Positions 1 through 7,140 of a DNA stretch of 10,587 bases are shown here, in pieces. The position numbers were made by a program, and so were the translations under genes. Numbering within the stretch: the stretch's first letter is position 1; each line of letters opens with the position of its first letter. Source of the stretch: DATBGE01 sp036558125 (GTDB taxonomy: Bacteria; Gemmatimonadota; Gemmatimonadetes; Gemmatimonadales; GWC2-71-9); the NCBI GenBank assembly GCA_036558125.1, contig DATBGE010000223.1:1-10587 (forward strand), in the 5' to 3' direction. The notes beneath the pieces are model-generated. The model saw only the letters and a list, made by a program, of their open reading frames with translations, ran no database searches and was not told the origin of the DNA.

Positions 1-380
1 ACCGGAATGAACACCGATTGCGGGTTGATCCCCTCCGCCACGTTGAACGCGGCGTTGATGTCACCCGACTTGGTGTCTTCCGAAGTTTGGGGAACCGAGC
101 CGACTTCGTTCAAACCGAGGTCGGTCCAGGCGTGGAACAGCCCCGGCGTCACCCATTTGCCCTTGGCATCAATGATCGTGGCGTCCGGAGGGACCGTGAT
201 ATTGGTTCCGACTTGAAGGATGCGCCCATCCTTAATGACGACGGTTCCGTTTTCGATCTTGGGCCCCGAGACCGGATACACCGTGCCGTCCTGAATCGCG
301 ATCGTTTGCGCGCTCAGCTCGAGCGGAGCGGCGCCGACGGTGAGCGAGAGAAGGGCAGGGGCCAGCAGAAAGTTTCTCAT
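1..380 (-). CDS. Secreted amidohydrolase-family protein, N-terminal part only (runs off the window; HxH motif missing)
   Basis: Only the first 126 codons are present; the rest lies beyond base 1. A Sec signal peptide is visible (MRNFLLAPALLSL, then a likely cut after LSA at about residue 24). The typical amidohydrolase beta-sandwich start follows: IQDGTVYPVSG, then DGRILQVG and PPDATIIDAKGKWVTPGL at residues 29-81. In active members the segment after TPGL carries a metal-binding HxH; here residues 83-88 read HAWTDL, so W86 and D88 replace the two histidines. ATG at 380-378 overlaps the TGA of the upstream amidohydrolase by 4 bp (ATGA), which fixes the start and implies coupled translation. 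The protein probably works with that neighbour in the periplasm. Whether it is a non-catalytic partner or uses a different metal arrangement cannot be decided without the C-terminal two thirds. Confidence 0.85.
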   Translation of the reverse strand, partial: MRNFLLAPALLSLTVGAAPLELSAQTIAIQDGTVYPVSGPKIENGTVVIKDGRILQVGTNITVPPDATIIDAKGKWVTPGLFHAWTDLGLNEVGSVPQTSEDTKSGDINAAFNVAEGINPQSVFIP

Positions 381-1783
381 CGGCCCACCCCCGGATCCCC
401 AGTGCCCAGGTTGAAGTCGGTCTTGGGCTGGTGCGCCGGATCGTTCCGGTCATACACCAGCCAGCCGTCGTTGTAGACTCTTTCCGCCTTGCTGTAGACC
501 GAGAAGGGATCGCCCGACCAGATCACCACATCGGCGTGTTTGCCGGCTTCGAGGGTCCCGGTCGTGCTGTCGATGCCGAGTGCCCAGGCGGGGTTGGCGG
601 TGAGCCAGCGGATCGCTTCCTCGCGAGTAGTGCCCAGGCCGGCGCGGATCCCGCTGTACATCGCCTTCCCGGCCTCCTGGTTCAAACGCTGAATTCCATC
701 TTCGGAATCGGAGTGGATGATGGCGCGGACGCCGGCCTTCTGAAGCAGCGCCGCGTTCTCCCTGACACCGTCGAACGATTCCATCTTGAAGCCCCACCAG
801 TCGGCCCAGACCGAGGCGCCGATGTCTTCCCTGGCCAGCACGTCGGCGATCTTGTAGCCCTCGACCACGTGATGGAACGACCGGATCTTGAATCCGAATT
901 CCTTGCCAAGGTCGATCATCTGCATCATCTCGTCGGCCCGGTAGCAGTGGTTGTGCACCAGGATCTTGCCCCGGAGTACATCGGCCAGGGTTTCCAGCTT
1001 GAGATCGCGGTCGGGAGGATTGCCGCTCTTGTTCTTGAGCCAGTTGTCCCACTTGCGGCGATACTGCTCGGCTTCAATGAAGGCCGCACGATACCCCGCC
1101 ATGTTCCCCATGCGCGTCGAAGGGCCGCTCCGCTGGTAGACCCGCTTCGGATTCTCGCCGCAGGCCATCTTCAATCCGTAGGGCGCGCCGGGATACTTCA
1201 TCTCCTGGACGCTCCTCGAGGGAATCAGCCGCAGCGTTGCCGAGCGTCCGCCGATCAGATTGGCCGAGCCGGGGAGCGCCTGGATCACCGTGATGCCGCC
1301 GGCAATCGCCAGCGGGATCTCCGGGTCCTGAGGCCAGAAGCTGTGCTCGGCCCAGACATTCGCGGTGACCGGATTGGTCGCTTCGTTCCCGTCGCTCTCC
1401 GCCCAGGTCCCCGGAGCAGCATACACGCCAAGGTGACTGTGGTCGTCGATGATCCCGGGAGTGACGTATTTCCCGGTTCCGTCCACGACCGTCGCATCGG
1501 CCGGCGGAGTAGTGTCGGTCCCCACTGAAACGATCCGTCCGTCTTTGAAATACACCGAGGCGTGCTGCATCTCGGGCCCTGCGGCGGTCATGACCGTCGC
1601 GTTACGGATGAAGACCGGAGGATTCGGTTTTCTCTGGTAGGTGGACGCGTACTGACTGCGGAACTCGCTCTCGTCGCCCTCGGCGGGCTTGGGGCTGGTG
1701 CTCGTGCTGGACGTCGCGGACGAGCAGGCGCTCAGCAACACGACCAGCCCGGTGAGGGCGTTGGGAAACGGGGAAACTCTCAT
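377..1783 (-). CDS. Lipoprotein metal-dependent amidohydrolase (imidazolonepropionase/prolidase-like)
   Basis: A 468-residue amidohydrolase-superfamily TIM-barrel enzyme. The N-terminus is a lipoprotein signal with lipobox LSAC, so C20 is the likely lipidated residue, followed by a Ser/Thr/Pro linker to about residue 55. Candidate metal ligands are H115 and H117 (IIDDHSHLG), a lysine in GLKMACGENPKR (about residue 205), H277/H279 (LVHNHC), H304/H305 (RSFHH) and D358 (IHSDSED). The C-terminal LEAGKHADVVIWSGDPF (411-427) is the usual beta-sandwich closing segment. The strongly conserved PGSANLIGG and STRMGNMAGYR stretches mark a well-populated secreted subfamily whose substrate I do not know; cyclic amides or dipeptides are family-level guesses. 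Start ATG overlaps the M16 stop by 4 bp, and an unusually long Shine-Dalgarno sits 7 bases upstream. It is encoded next to a second amidohydrolase with a degenerate metal motif, so the two may form a complex. Confidence 0.92.
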   Translation of the reverse strand: MRVSPFPNALTGLVVLLSACSSATSSTSTSPKPAEGDESEFRSQYASTYQRKPNPPVFIRNATVMTAAGPEMQHASVYFKDGRIVSVGTDTTPPADATVVDGTGKYVTPGIIDDHSHLGVYAAPGTWAESDGNEATNPVTANVWAEHSFWPQDPEIPLAIAGGITVIQALPGSANLIGGRSATLRLIPSRSVQEMKYPGAPYGLKMACGENPKRVYQRSGPSTRMGNMAGYRAAFIEAEQYRRKWDNWLKNKSGNPPDRDLKLETLADVLRGKILVHNHCYRADEMMQMIDLGKEFGFKIRSFHHVVEGYKIADVLAREDIGASVWADWWGFKMESFDGVRENAALLQKAGVRAIIHSDSEDGIQRLNQEAGKAMYSGIRAGLGTTREEAIRWLTANPAWALGIDSTTGTLEAGKHADVVIWSGDPFSVYSKAERVYNDGWLVYDRNDPAHQPKTDFNLGTGDPGVGR

Positions 1784-3864
1784 GGGGCGCGATCACCTCC
1801 CGTAGGAACGGCAACGAATTCCAGCGGAGTGCCGGCGACGGTCAAACGCAGCAAGCGATGCGGAGGATCAACCGAGATGTAGAAGGTCACCTTCTGATCG
1901 TCTCCCTCGAGGTCGGCCATGTAGGCCTGGAAGGAGCCGGCGGGAACCGAAACCGTTCCCATGGCCCGAACGGTGAGGGTGAGCGTCCGGACCCGATTCT
2001 GTCCCGAGGCGAATACCGGGATGGTCCACCGGACATTCGGCGCCCAGTTGAGAGCCGGGAACAGAGCCTGGAGGGCGTTGTCGTCGAGAATACCCGCGGG
2101 GACGATCGTGTCCACCGCCAGGTTGATCGGTCCCTTGGGCCCGAGGACATGCGCCGAGCCTTTCACTTTGCCGGGGCCGTAGGCGAGATCGATCTTGGTG
2201 TCCTGGCCTCGCATCTTCCCGGTTTGAGCCAGGCTTCGCATCCGCCCGCCGAGATCCATCGAGACCTTGCTGGTCTGACTGATCACGTTGCCGATGTTGG
2301 TCGTCTCGGTGTAGAGCAGGCCGTCTCCGGTCCGCTCCAGTGTCGAGACCTGGACCCCGACCGTGCGACCCTGTGCTACCACCAGCAGGCTGTCCTTCCG
2401 CGGTACCAGCAGTGTCGAGTCCAGCTGCAGCACGGCGGTCTTGGGCTCGAGATCCGCCGGGGTGAGCTGGGTTCCGTCGGGGGCGATCAGCGCGATCGGC
2501 GCGATGGCGCTCAATCCTTTGTAGAGCGGCGCGGCATTTCCCACCACCACGATGAGGCACGAGTCGGGGCGTACCACGGACTTCGCAGCAGTGCGGAACC
2601 GTGTGGCGGTCAGCGACGCGACCTGCTTGGGATAGCTGGTGACCGAGCTGGCCGGCCGGCCCATGCGGCGAGCCTTGAGCACGGCGCCGGCCTGCTGGTT
2701 CATCGACTGGATGTCCGCCGGATAGCTCCCCGCCAGCTCGGCCTGGGCGCGCTTCAATTCGTCCGGTGCTACCGTATCGCTCCGAATCTTGCGCATCTGA
2801 GCCAGCAACTCACGCACCGCCGAATCGGTCACCGCGCTCCGCACTTCGGCGCCGATCTGGAACATCCCCATCCCATTGGGCTGGGTCAGCGCCGACGCGG
2901 GCGACTCGGTCCAGCGCTTCTCATCACGCAGCACCCGCACCAGGCGGTTGTTGGTGCCGCCACCAAACACCCGGTCCACCACCGTGGCCGCATAGTAAGT
3001 CGAGTCTCCCCCGCGCATCGTCGTGTTGCCCATCAGGATGCTGGAAGTCTCGGCACTCGGGATGTGCACCAGGATGATCCGGGTCTTGGCGCGAACCGGA
3101 GACTTGGCCGGCAGCGGTGCCGGCGCGACGCCCTTCCACTCCCCGAACGCAGCGGTCACCAGCTTGCGCGCGTCGGCCAGAGTGATGTCGCCTGCAATCA
3201 CCAGTTGCGCGGCCGAGGGACGGAAGCGCGCCAGGCGGAAGGCTTCGAGATCCTTTCGCCCAATGTTGTTGAGTGTGGCCGGCGTTGACCTGATTGCGTA
3301 CGGATGGTCGCCGTAGAGCCCGGCCAGGAAGATTCGCGAGGCGACATTGCCCGACTGGGTGTTGTCGGCCTGAACGCTCGCGATGGCCTGGGCGCGGGCC
3401 TTGTCGACTTCCTGTGGATCGAGATGGGGCCGCAGCACCGCGTCGGCCAGGAGGCCCATCGCGACATCGACGTGCTCGGAGAGGGCATCGGCGGTCAGGG
3501 TCAGGAAATCGGGATCGACTGTGGCGCTCAGTGAACCGCCCACCTGTTCGATTGCCGAGGACACGCTATCGGCGTCACGGCTCCCCGCACCTCGAGTGAG
3601 CAGGGAGGCGAGCAGATCGGCGGTGCCGGACTGCGTGGGGGGATCGTACGCGCTTCCCGCGGGCAGCGAGAGTGCCATCGAGACGACCGGCTGCCGGTGG
3701 TTTTCCAGCACGTTCACCTTGAGCCCGTTAGCCAGCACGAACGGCTGGAGGGGAAGGGCGGGTGCCGCGGTAACCGGAGCGGCCGGCGGGGGTGAGGTGG
3801 GAAATTGGGCGGCCGCGTTGCCCGCGACCAGCGACAGGCCCAGCAGGAGAGTGAGACTCTTCAT
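1780..3864 (-). CDS. Exported M16-family peptidase homologue, catalytically inactive subunit with a C-terminal beta-rich extension
   Basis: 694 residues with a clear Sec signal peptide (MKSLTLLLGLSLVAGNAAAQ, cut near residue 20) and a Pro/Ala-rich linker. Residues about 40-240 form the first M16 domain (FVLANGLKVNVLENH start). The zinc motif HxxEH is replaced: the aligned segment GTADLLASLL (80-89) has D83, A86 and S87. The M16_C domain follows at about 195-445, with FRPSAAQLVIAGDI and GGGTNNRLVRVLRDEK. From about residue 475 to 694 comes a beta-strand-rich extension (VPAGSFQAYMADLEG and VTFYISVDPPHRLLRL near its end) that resembles DUF3108-type domains. Ordinary M16B subunits are roughly 420-480 residues, so the extension is real added length. 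By analogy with MPP alpha/beta and bacterial M16 pairs, this is probably the non-catalytic half of a heterodimer with the M16 protein encoded just upstream. Start ATG overlaps the upstream stop (ATGA) with a GGAGAG site 7 bases before it. Confidence 0.9.
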   Translation of the reverse strand: MKSLTLLLGLSLVAGNAAAQFPTSPPPAAPVTAAPALPLQPFVLANGLKVNVLENHRQPVVSMALSLPAGSAYDPPTQSGTADLLASLLTRGAGSRDADSVSSAIEQVGGSLSATVDPDFLTLTADALSEHVDVAMGLLADAVLRPHLDPQEVDKARAQAIASVQADNTQSGNVASRIFLAGLYGDHPYAIRSTPATLNNIGRKDLEAFRLARFRPSAAQLVIAGDITLADARKLVTAAFGEWKGVAPAPLPAKSPVRAKTRIILVHIPSAETSSILMGNTTMRGGDSTYYAATVVDRVFGGGTNNRLVRVLRDEKRWTESPASALTQPNGMGMFQIGAEVRSAVTDSAVRELLAQMRKIRSDTVAPDELKRAQAELAGSYPADIQSMNQQAGAVLKARRMGRPASSVTSYPKQVASLTATRFRTAAKSVVRPDSCLIVVVGNAAPLYKGLSAIAPIALIAPDGTQLTPADLEPKTAVLQLDSTLLVPRKDSLLVVAQGRTVGVQVSTLERTGDGLLYTETTNIGNVISQTSKVSMDLGGRMRSLAQTGKMRGQDTKIDLAYGPGKVKGSAHVLGPKGPINLAVDTIVPAGILDDNALQALFPALNWAPNVRWTIPVFASGQNRVRTLTLTVRAMGTVSVPAGSFQAYMADLEGDDQKVTFYISVDPPHRLLRLTVAGTPLEFVAVPTGGDRAP
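1791..1800 (-). promoter_or_regulatory. Ribosome binding site of the lipoprotein amidohydrolase, complementary to ten bases of the 16S tail
   Basis: On the minus strand this reads GGAGGTGATC, the exact complement of the conserved 16S rRNA 3' end (GATCACCTCC). It ends 7 bases before the ATG at 1783. It lies inside the last codons of the upstream M16 gene, whose stop overlaps that ATG. It supports the chosen start and suggests strong independent initiation in addition to coupling. Confidence 0.75.
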
Positions 3865-5270
3865 GACGAGGCTCTCCCCGGCTGAACGATGAGCGTGAGA
3901 CCGTTCTGCGGAGTCAGATAGCTCGCCGCGACTCGCTTCACGTCATCCGCCGTCACCGCCATGTAGCGCCCGACGTCCTTGTTGACCGCGTCCGCCGATC
4001 CCAGGAAGGTTGCGGCGTGCTGCAATGCCTCGGCGATGTCCTGCACTCGCTGACGGCTGTTGACGGCACCGGCGAGAAAGAAATTCTTGGCCCGAGCCAG
4101 CTCCTGATCGGTGACGCCCTTGTCGCCGATCGCGGCGGTCTGGGCCCGAAGCACTGTCGCCACCGAGTCTCCACTCACCCCGGTGTTGGCGACAGCGAAG
4201 ACCGCGAAGACCGATGGGCCTCTCCGCCGGCTTACCAGGTCGGCCTGGATACCTGCGACGAGATTCGCCTCACCAGACAAAGCCAGCGCCAGTCGAGATC
4301 GCTGTCCCTGGCCGAGTATCAGGCCGAGCAGCTCGAGTGCGGGGGTGTCGGCGTGGTCGTGTGCGGGAACCCGGTAGAAGAGACCCGCCCCCCCCAGTTG
4401 CGCGGCTTCGTCTTTGATCTCTTTTCGCGTTCCTGCGGCACCGCTTCCGGGGGTGCAGGAGAACTTGGGCCGCTCGGCGCCGCCGGGAATGTCTCCGTAG
4501 TACTTGGTGATCAGATCCTTAGCCGCGGCGGGGTCGAAGTCCCCGGTCAGCGTGAGGCGGGCGTTGCGCGGAGTGTAGTAGGTCGAGAAGAACGGCTTGA
4601 CAGTCGCTACCGTTGCGCTGTCGAGGGTCCCGCCCGGCGGCAGTGGCGCGTGGGCGTAACCGTAGCAGGTGCTCGAATCGAAGAGCGCCTCGGTACCGAC
4701 CAGGAAGGGGCCGGCGTAGGCCTGCTGGTCTACCCGGTAGCGCCGCTCGTCCCGCATCACTTTCCGTTCGACTATCACTGCCGTGTCGTTCAGAGTCAGT
4801 GAACGGAGCCGGTCCGCCTCGAGCCAGAGTCCGAGTGCCAGCTGGTTGGACGGAAGCACCTCGTAGAACCGGGTGATGTCGTCCTCGGTGTCGCTGCTCG
4901 CATCGCCACCGACCTGGCTGACCATTCGGAGATGGCTGCCGGGCTGCACGTTGGCCGAACCGTCGAACATCAGGTTTTCGGCGAGGTGCGCGTAGCCGGC
5001 CTGGTTCGGACCTTCGTCCCGGACACCCACGTCATACCACATGCTCACCGCGACGACCTGAGCGTTGTGGTCGGGTGACAGAATGACCTCGAGTCCGTTG
5101 GGTAGCTTGTACTGCTCGAGCGGCACCGCTCCGGGGAGCTTGGTCTGAGCGGCGCCGGACTGTGGCACAGCCACGGCCAGCAGGAGGCCGCTCAGCAACC
5201 GCCGAATTGTCAGGCAGGAGTTGTTTTGAGGCACCAGGGATGTACGACGGTCAGAAAGTGGGAGATTCAC
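3861..5270 (-). CDS. Exported M16-family zinc peptidase homologue with an altered zinc motif (HLAEN)
   Basis: 469 residues, the usual length for an M16B subunit. After a long basic N-region, a hydrophobic stretch (LLSGLLLAVAVPQSGAAQ, 25-42) looks like a signal peptide with cleavage near GAAQ. The M16 N-domain runs from about 51 (LEQYKLPNGLEVILSPDHN) and contains AGYAHLAENLMFDGS (91-105). The inverzincin motif HxxEH is H95-L-A-E98-N99: the first His and the Glu are kept and the second His is Asn (codon AAC, one base from CAC). The distal Glu ligand is probably E175 in MRDERRYRV, 80 residues after H95 as expected. The M16_C domain spans about 205-400. The start is GTG at 5270, chosen because it gives a GTGA overlap with the upstream stop; an in-frame GTG at 5234 would also keep the signal peptide. 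It is probably the better-preserved half of a heterodimer with the next gene. Activity is uncertain. Confidence 0.88.
   Translation of the reverse strand: MNLPLSDRRTSLVPQNNSCLTIRRLLSGLLLAVAVPQSGAAQTKLPGAVPLEQYKLPNGLEVILSPDHNAQVVAVSMWYDVGVRDEGPNQAGYAHLAENLMFDGSANVQPGSHLRMVSQVGGDASSDTEDDITRFYEVLPSNQLALGLWLEADRLRSLTLNDTAVIVERKVMRDERRYRVDQQAYAGPFLVGTEALFDSSTCYGYAHAPLPPGGTLDSATVATVKPFFSTYYTPRNARLTLTGDFDPAAAKDLITKYYGDIPGGAERPKFSCTPGSGAAGTRKEIKDEAAQLGGAGLFYRVPAHDHADTPALELLGLILGQGQRSRLALALSGEANLVAGIQADLVSRRRGPSVFAVFAVANTGVSGDSVATVLRAQTAAIGDKGVTDQELARAKNFFLAGAVNSRQRVQDIAEALQHAATFLGSADAVNKDVGRYMAVTADDVKRVAASYLTPQNGLTLIVQPGRASS
3872..3877 (-). promoter_or_regulatory. Ribosome binding site of the second M16 gene
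   Basis: Minus-strand GGAGAG, 7 bases upstream of the ATG at 3864 and located inside the end of the preceding M16 gene. It confirms the short signal-peptide start MKSLTLL. Confidence 0.6.
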
Positions 5271-6136
5271 CCGGTACGGTCAGGATAGAGGCGCAGACCG
5301 TTCTCACTCAGAATCTGTCGCTGAACTGCCGGCGAGAGTGGCAGGGCGAGAAACTGATCGAGATTTTGACGCAGGTCCTTGACGCCCGGGCTGGGCCAGT
5401 CGGTGCCCCACACAGTCTTGTGGGCGATTTCACCGAGGCGAGGAAAGTAGTCGAGCAGCTTCGCCGGCGGGATACCCGAGACCTCGAGCCAGACGTTGGC
5501 GTGCCGCCGGAGGACGAAAAACGCCTCCTCACCCCAGAGCGGGCGGCCCCCATGGGCCATTACGATCTGGAGGTCGGGGAAATCGATCGCCACGTCGTCC
5601 AGCTCGAGCGGATTCCCATACTTTGAGCGAGCGCCGGGGAAGATACTGGTCCCGGTGTGGACCAGAACCGGCAGGCCTCGATCCTCCGCTCGACGATAGA
5701 CCCGGCCCAGCTCCTCCAGTCCCTGGGTGTAGGCGTTGGCCGGAAACAGCTGGTGCGGCGGATGGATCTTGAGACAGCGAATCCCCATGCCGATCAGCCG
5801 GTCCACGTCTCCTTCGGGATCCCTGGTGAACCGGGGATGCACGCCGCCGAAGGGGAGCAGGCGCCGCGGATTGGCGGAGGCATACTCCGCGGCAAAATCG
5901 TTGGTGGAATCGTCGAACCCCATGAGATCGGGGCTCGGATAGTTGATCAGCCCCACCCGGTCGATGCCCGAGGCGTCCAGGACCTCGAGCAAGGCCGCCG
6001 GATTCTCCATCAATTGGATCAGCCGCTCCCAGTGATCCTCTTTTCCCTTGCGCATCACCTCCATCACCGACGGCTTGAGCTGCCGCCAGGGCTGGATGTG
6101 GATGTGCAGGTCGGAGATGGGATAGTCGAGTGGCAT
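5267..6136 (-). CDS. Amidohydrolase-2 family TIM-barrel hydrolase/decarboxylase
   Basis: A 289-residue protein without signal peptide, so cytoplasmic. The amidohydrolase-2 signature elements appear in order: SDLHIHIQPW (H11 and H13), GVHPRF (H100), LKIHPPHQLFP (K123, H125), VLVHTGTS (H160), IVMAHGGRP (H195) and VWGTDWPSPG (D246). This is the metal-site layout of the PF04909 group (ACMSD, gamma-resorcylate decarboxylase, 4-oxalomesaconate hydratase and many uncharacterised hydrolases). Which reaction applies here cannot be told from sequence. ATG at 6136 is the first start after the repeat gap, and I see only weak Shine-Dalgarno complementarity before it. It is the first gene of the five-gene peptidase/amidohydrolase run, and its TGA overlaps the GTG of the first M16 gene. 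It may process a small product released by the exported enzymes, but that is inference from position alone. Confidence 0.88.
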   Translation of the reverse strand: MPLDYPISDLHIHIQPWRQLKPSVMEVMRKGKEDHWERLIQLMENPAALLEVLDASGIDRVGLINYPSPDLMGFDDSTNDFAAEYASANPRRLLPFGGVHPRFTRDPEGDVDRLIGMGIRCLKIHPPHQLFPANAYTQGLEELGRVYRRAEDRGLPVLVHTGTSIFPGARSKYGNPLELDDVAIDFPDLQIVMAHGGRPLWGEEAFFVLRRHANVWLEVSGIPPAKLLDYFPRLGEIAHKTVWGTDWPSPGVKDLRQNLDQFLALPLSPAVQRQILSENGLRLYPDRTG

Positions 6137-6168
6137 GGGTGGACGTTACTGGTTAGTCGTGAAAAAAA

Positions 6169-6351
6169 GCGGGAACAGGGAACAGGGAACAGGGAACGGC
6201 AAAAGGGAGCACCGGAGAGGCAAAGGGTGTCATTCCGAGCGAGCGAAGCGAGAGAGGAATCTCGTTGCCTTAGAGTCAGCGAAGGGTCGCTGCGCTCGGA
6301 ATGACAGCATCCCTTATTCCTGTTCACCCGTTCCCTGTTCCCTGTTCCCGC
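6169..6351. repeat. Inverted GGGAACA heptamer arrays flanking an inner palindrome
   Basis: The left arm 6169-6199 is GC, then GGGAACA three times, then GGGAACGG. The right arm 6328-6351 is the reverse complement of the same design with one unit fewer. Apart from unit number the arms match perfectly. The 218-bp gap between genes (6137-6354) holds essentially this element and no convincing gene. Confidence 0.85.
6228..6306. repeat. REP-like palindromic element (CATTCCGAGC type)
   Basis: TGTCATTCCGAGCG at 6228-6241 is repeated as a perfect inverted copy at 6293-6306 (14 bp). The interior contains a GAGCGAAGCGAGAGAGGAAT stretch (6241-6260). It can fold as a hairpin in RNA of either strand. Elements with this core recur between genes in many bacterial genomes and, when translated, yield spurious 'HSERSE..SLASLARND' peptides; that comparison is from memory. 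No transposase is encoded nearby. Confidence 0.7.
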
Positions 6352-6354
6352 TGT

Positions 6355-7137
6355 TTACCGACCTTTGAACTCGGCCTTCCTCTTCTCCAGAAACGCCTTG
6401 ACCCCCTCGGCCTTATCCTCGCTCGAGAAGGCGAGACCAAAGAGCGCCGTCTCCTGCCGTAGACTCTCGTCCAGCGACCCACGCACGGACGCCCGAACCG
6501 CTTCCTTAATAAGCCTCAGGGCGACCGGGCTCTTCTCGGCGATTCCCGAGGCCAGGGCGATCGTGTGTTCCCGGAGAGCTGCCGCGGGCACCACCTCGTC
6601 CACCAGGCCGATCCTCAACGCCTCCGCCGCGTCGATCAGTGCACCGCTGAAGAGCAGCTTGAGCGCTGTCCCGGTGCCGACCAGCCTCGGCAGCCGTTGG
6701 GTCCCGCCGCCGCCCGGAATGATGCCCAGGTTGATCTCCGGCTGTCCCAGTTTCGCCGAGTCGGCCGCGATCCGGATGTCGCAGGCCATGGCCAGCTCGC
6801 AGCCACCTCCCAGGGCGAAGCCATTGATCATCGCGATCACCGGCTTGGGAAACCGGTCCACCGCCTCGAAGATCGTGGGCTCGTTCATGACCCGGTACTG
6901 CTCAACCGGCGTCCGGCCCTCGAACTCGGTGATATCGGCCCCTGCCACGAAGGCCTTGTCGCCCGCGCCGGTCACGACGACGACGCGGACCCCCTCATCG
7001 TGCCGCAGGGCGTCGAGCGCCTCGATGAACTCTCTTCGCGTCGCCTGATCCAGCGCGTTCCGCTTCTCCGCGCGGTTGATGGTGAGCAGCGCGACGTGGG
7101 CATTCGTTTCGACGAGGACATTGCTGAAATTGGGCAT
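6355..7137 (-). CDS. Enoyl-CoA hydratase (crotonase family)
   Basis: A 260-residue crotonase, the standard length for bacterial enoyl-CoA hydratase. Oxyanion-hole segments are AFVAGADITEF (62-72) and FALGGGCELAMACD (107-120). The catalytic pair is E114 and E134 (GQPEINLGIIPGGGGTQRL), with the same 20-residue spacing as E144/E164 of the rat enzyme. It hydrates trans-2-enoyl-CoA to 3-hydroxyacyl-CoA in beta-oxidation or in the late steps of aromatic-CoA catabolism (PaaF role). I place the start at the ATG at 7137 (MPNFSNVLVE). The frame stays open 27 codons further up, but those codons merely translate the heptamer repeat (residues such as NKSAISNRQSAI) and would not belong to a crotonase. No good Shine-Dalgarno precedes 7137. 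The 3-hydroxyacyl-CoA dehydrogenase for the next reaction lies directly upstream. Confidence 0.93.
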   Translation of the reverse strand: MPNFSNVLVETNAHVALLTINRAEKRNALDQATRREFIEALDALRHDEGVRVVVVTGAGDKAFVAGADITEFEGRTPVEQYRVMNEPTIFEAVDRFPKPVIAMINGFALGGGCELAMACDIRIAADSAKLGQPEINLGIIPGGGGTQRLPRLVGTGTALKLLFSGALIDAAEALRIGLVDEVVPAAALREHTIALASGIAEKSPVALRLIKEAVRASVRGSLDESLRQETALFGLAFSSEDKAEGVKAFLEKRKAEFKGR

Positions 7138-7140
7138 AAT

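Larger units (their letters stand above)
6161..6351 (-). terminator. Possible large stem plus T-tract terminator at the end of the CoA-pathway operon
   Basis: Read on the minus strand after the enoyl-CoA hydratase stop at 6355, the order is: arm with three GGGAAC units (6351-6328), about 130 bases of interior with its own palindrome, complementary arm with four GTTCCC units (6199-6169), and then TTTTTTT (6168-6162) right at the foot of the stem. An arm pairing of about 24 bases followed by a T-run has the form of an intrinsic terminator, although the loop is much larger than usual. It sits exactly between the two gene groups. Confidence 0.45.

Noticed and set aside
431..1528. Plus-strand open frame of 365 codons
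   Set aside because: It is antisense to the amidohydrolase, which has a full set of conserved motifs; no recognisable domain in this frame.
1858..3288. Long open frame on the plus strand (476 codons)
   Set aside because: It is antisense to the M16 gene, shows no family motif, and is rich in Arg/Gly/His/Gln as expected for the opposite strand of GC-rich coding DNA.
6064..6327. Small minus-strand frame with a CHSERSDPSLTLRQ-like peptide
   Set aside because: It translates the REP-like palindrome and the heptamer arms and overlaps the amidohydrolase-2 start; peptides of this type are repeat artefacts.
6137..6354. Insertion sequence remnant
   Set aside because: There are inverted repeats but no transposase fragment and no target-site duplication that I can see; the arms are simple heptamers.
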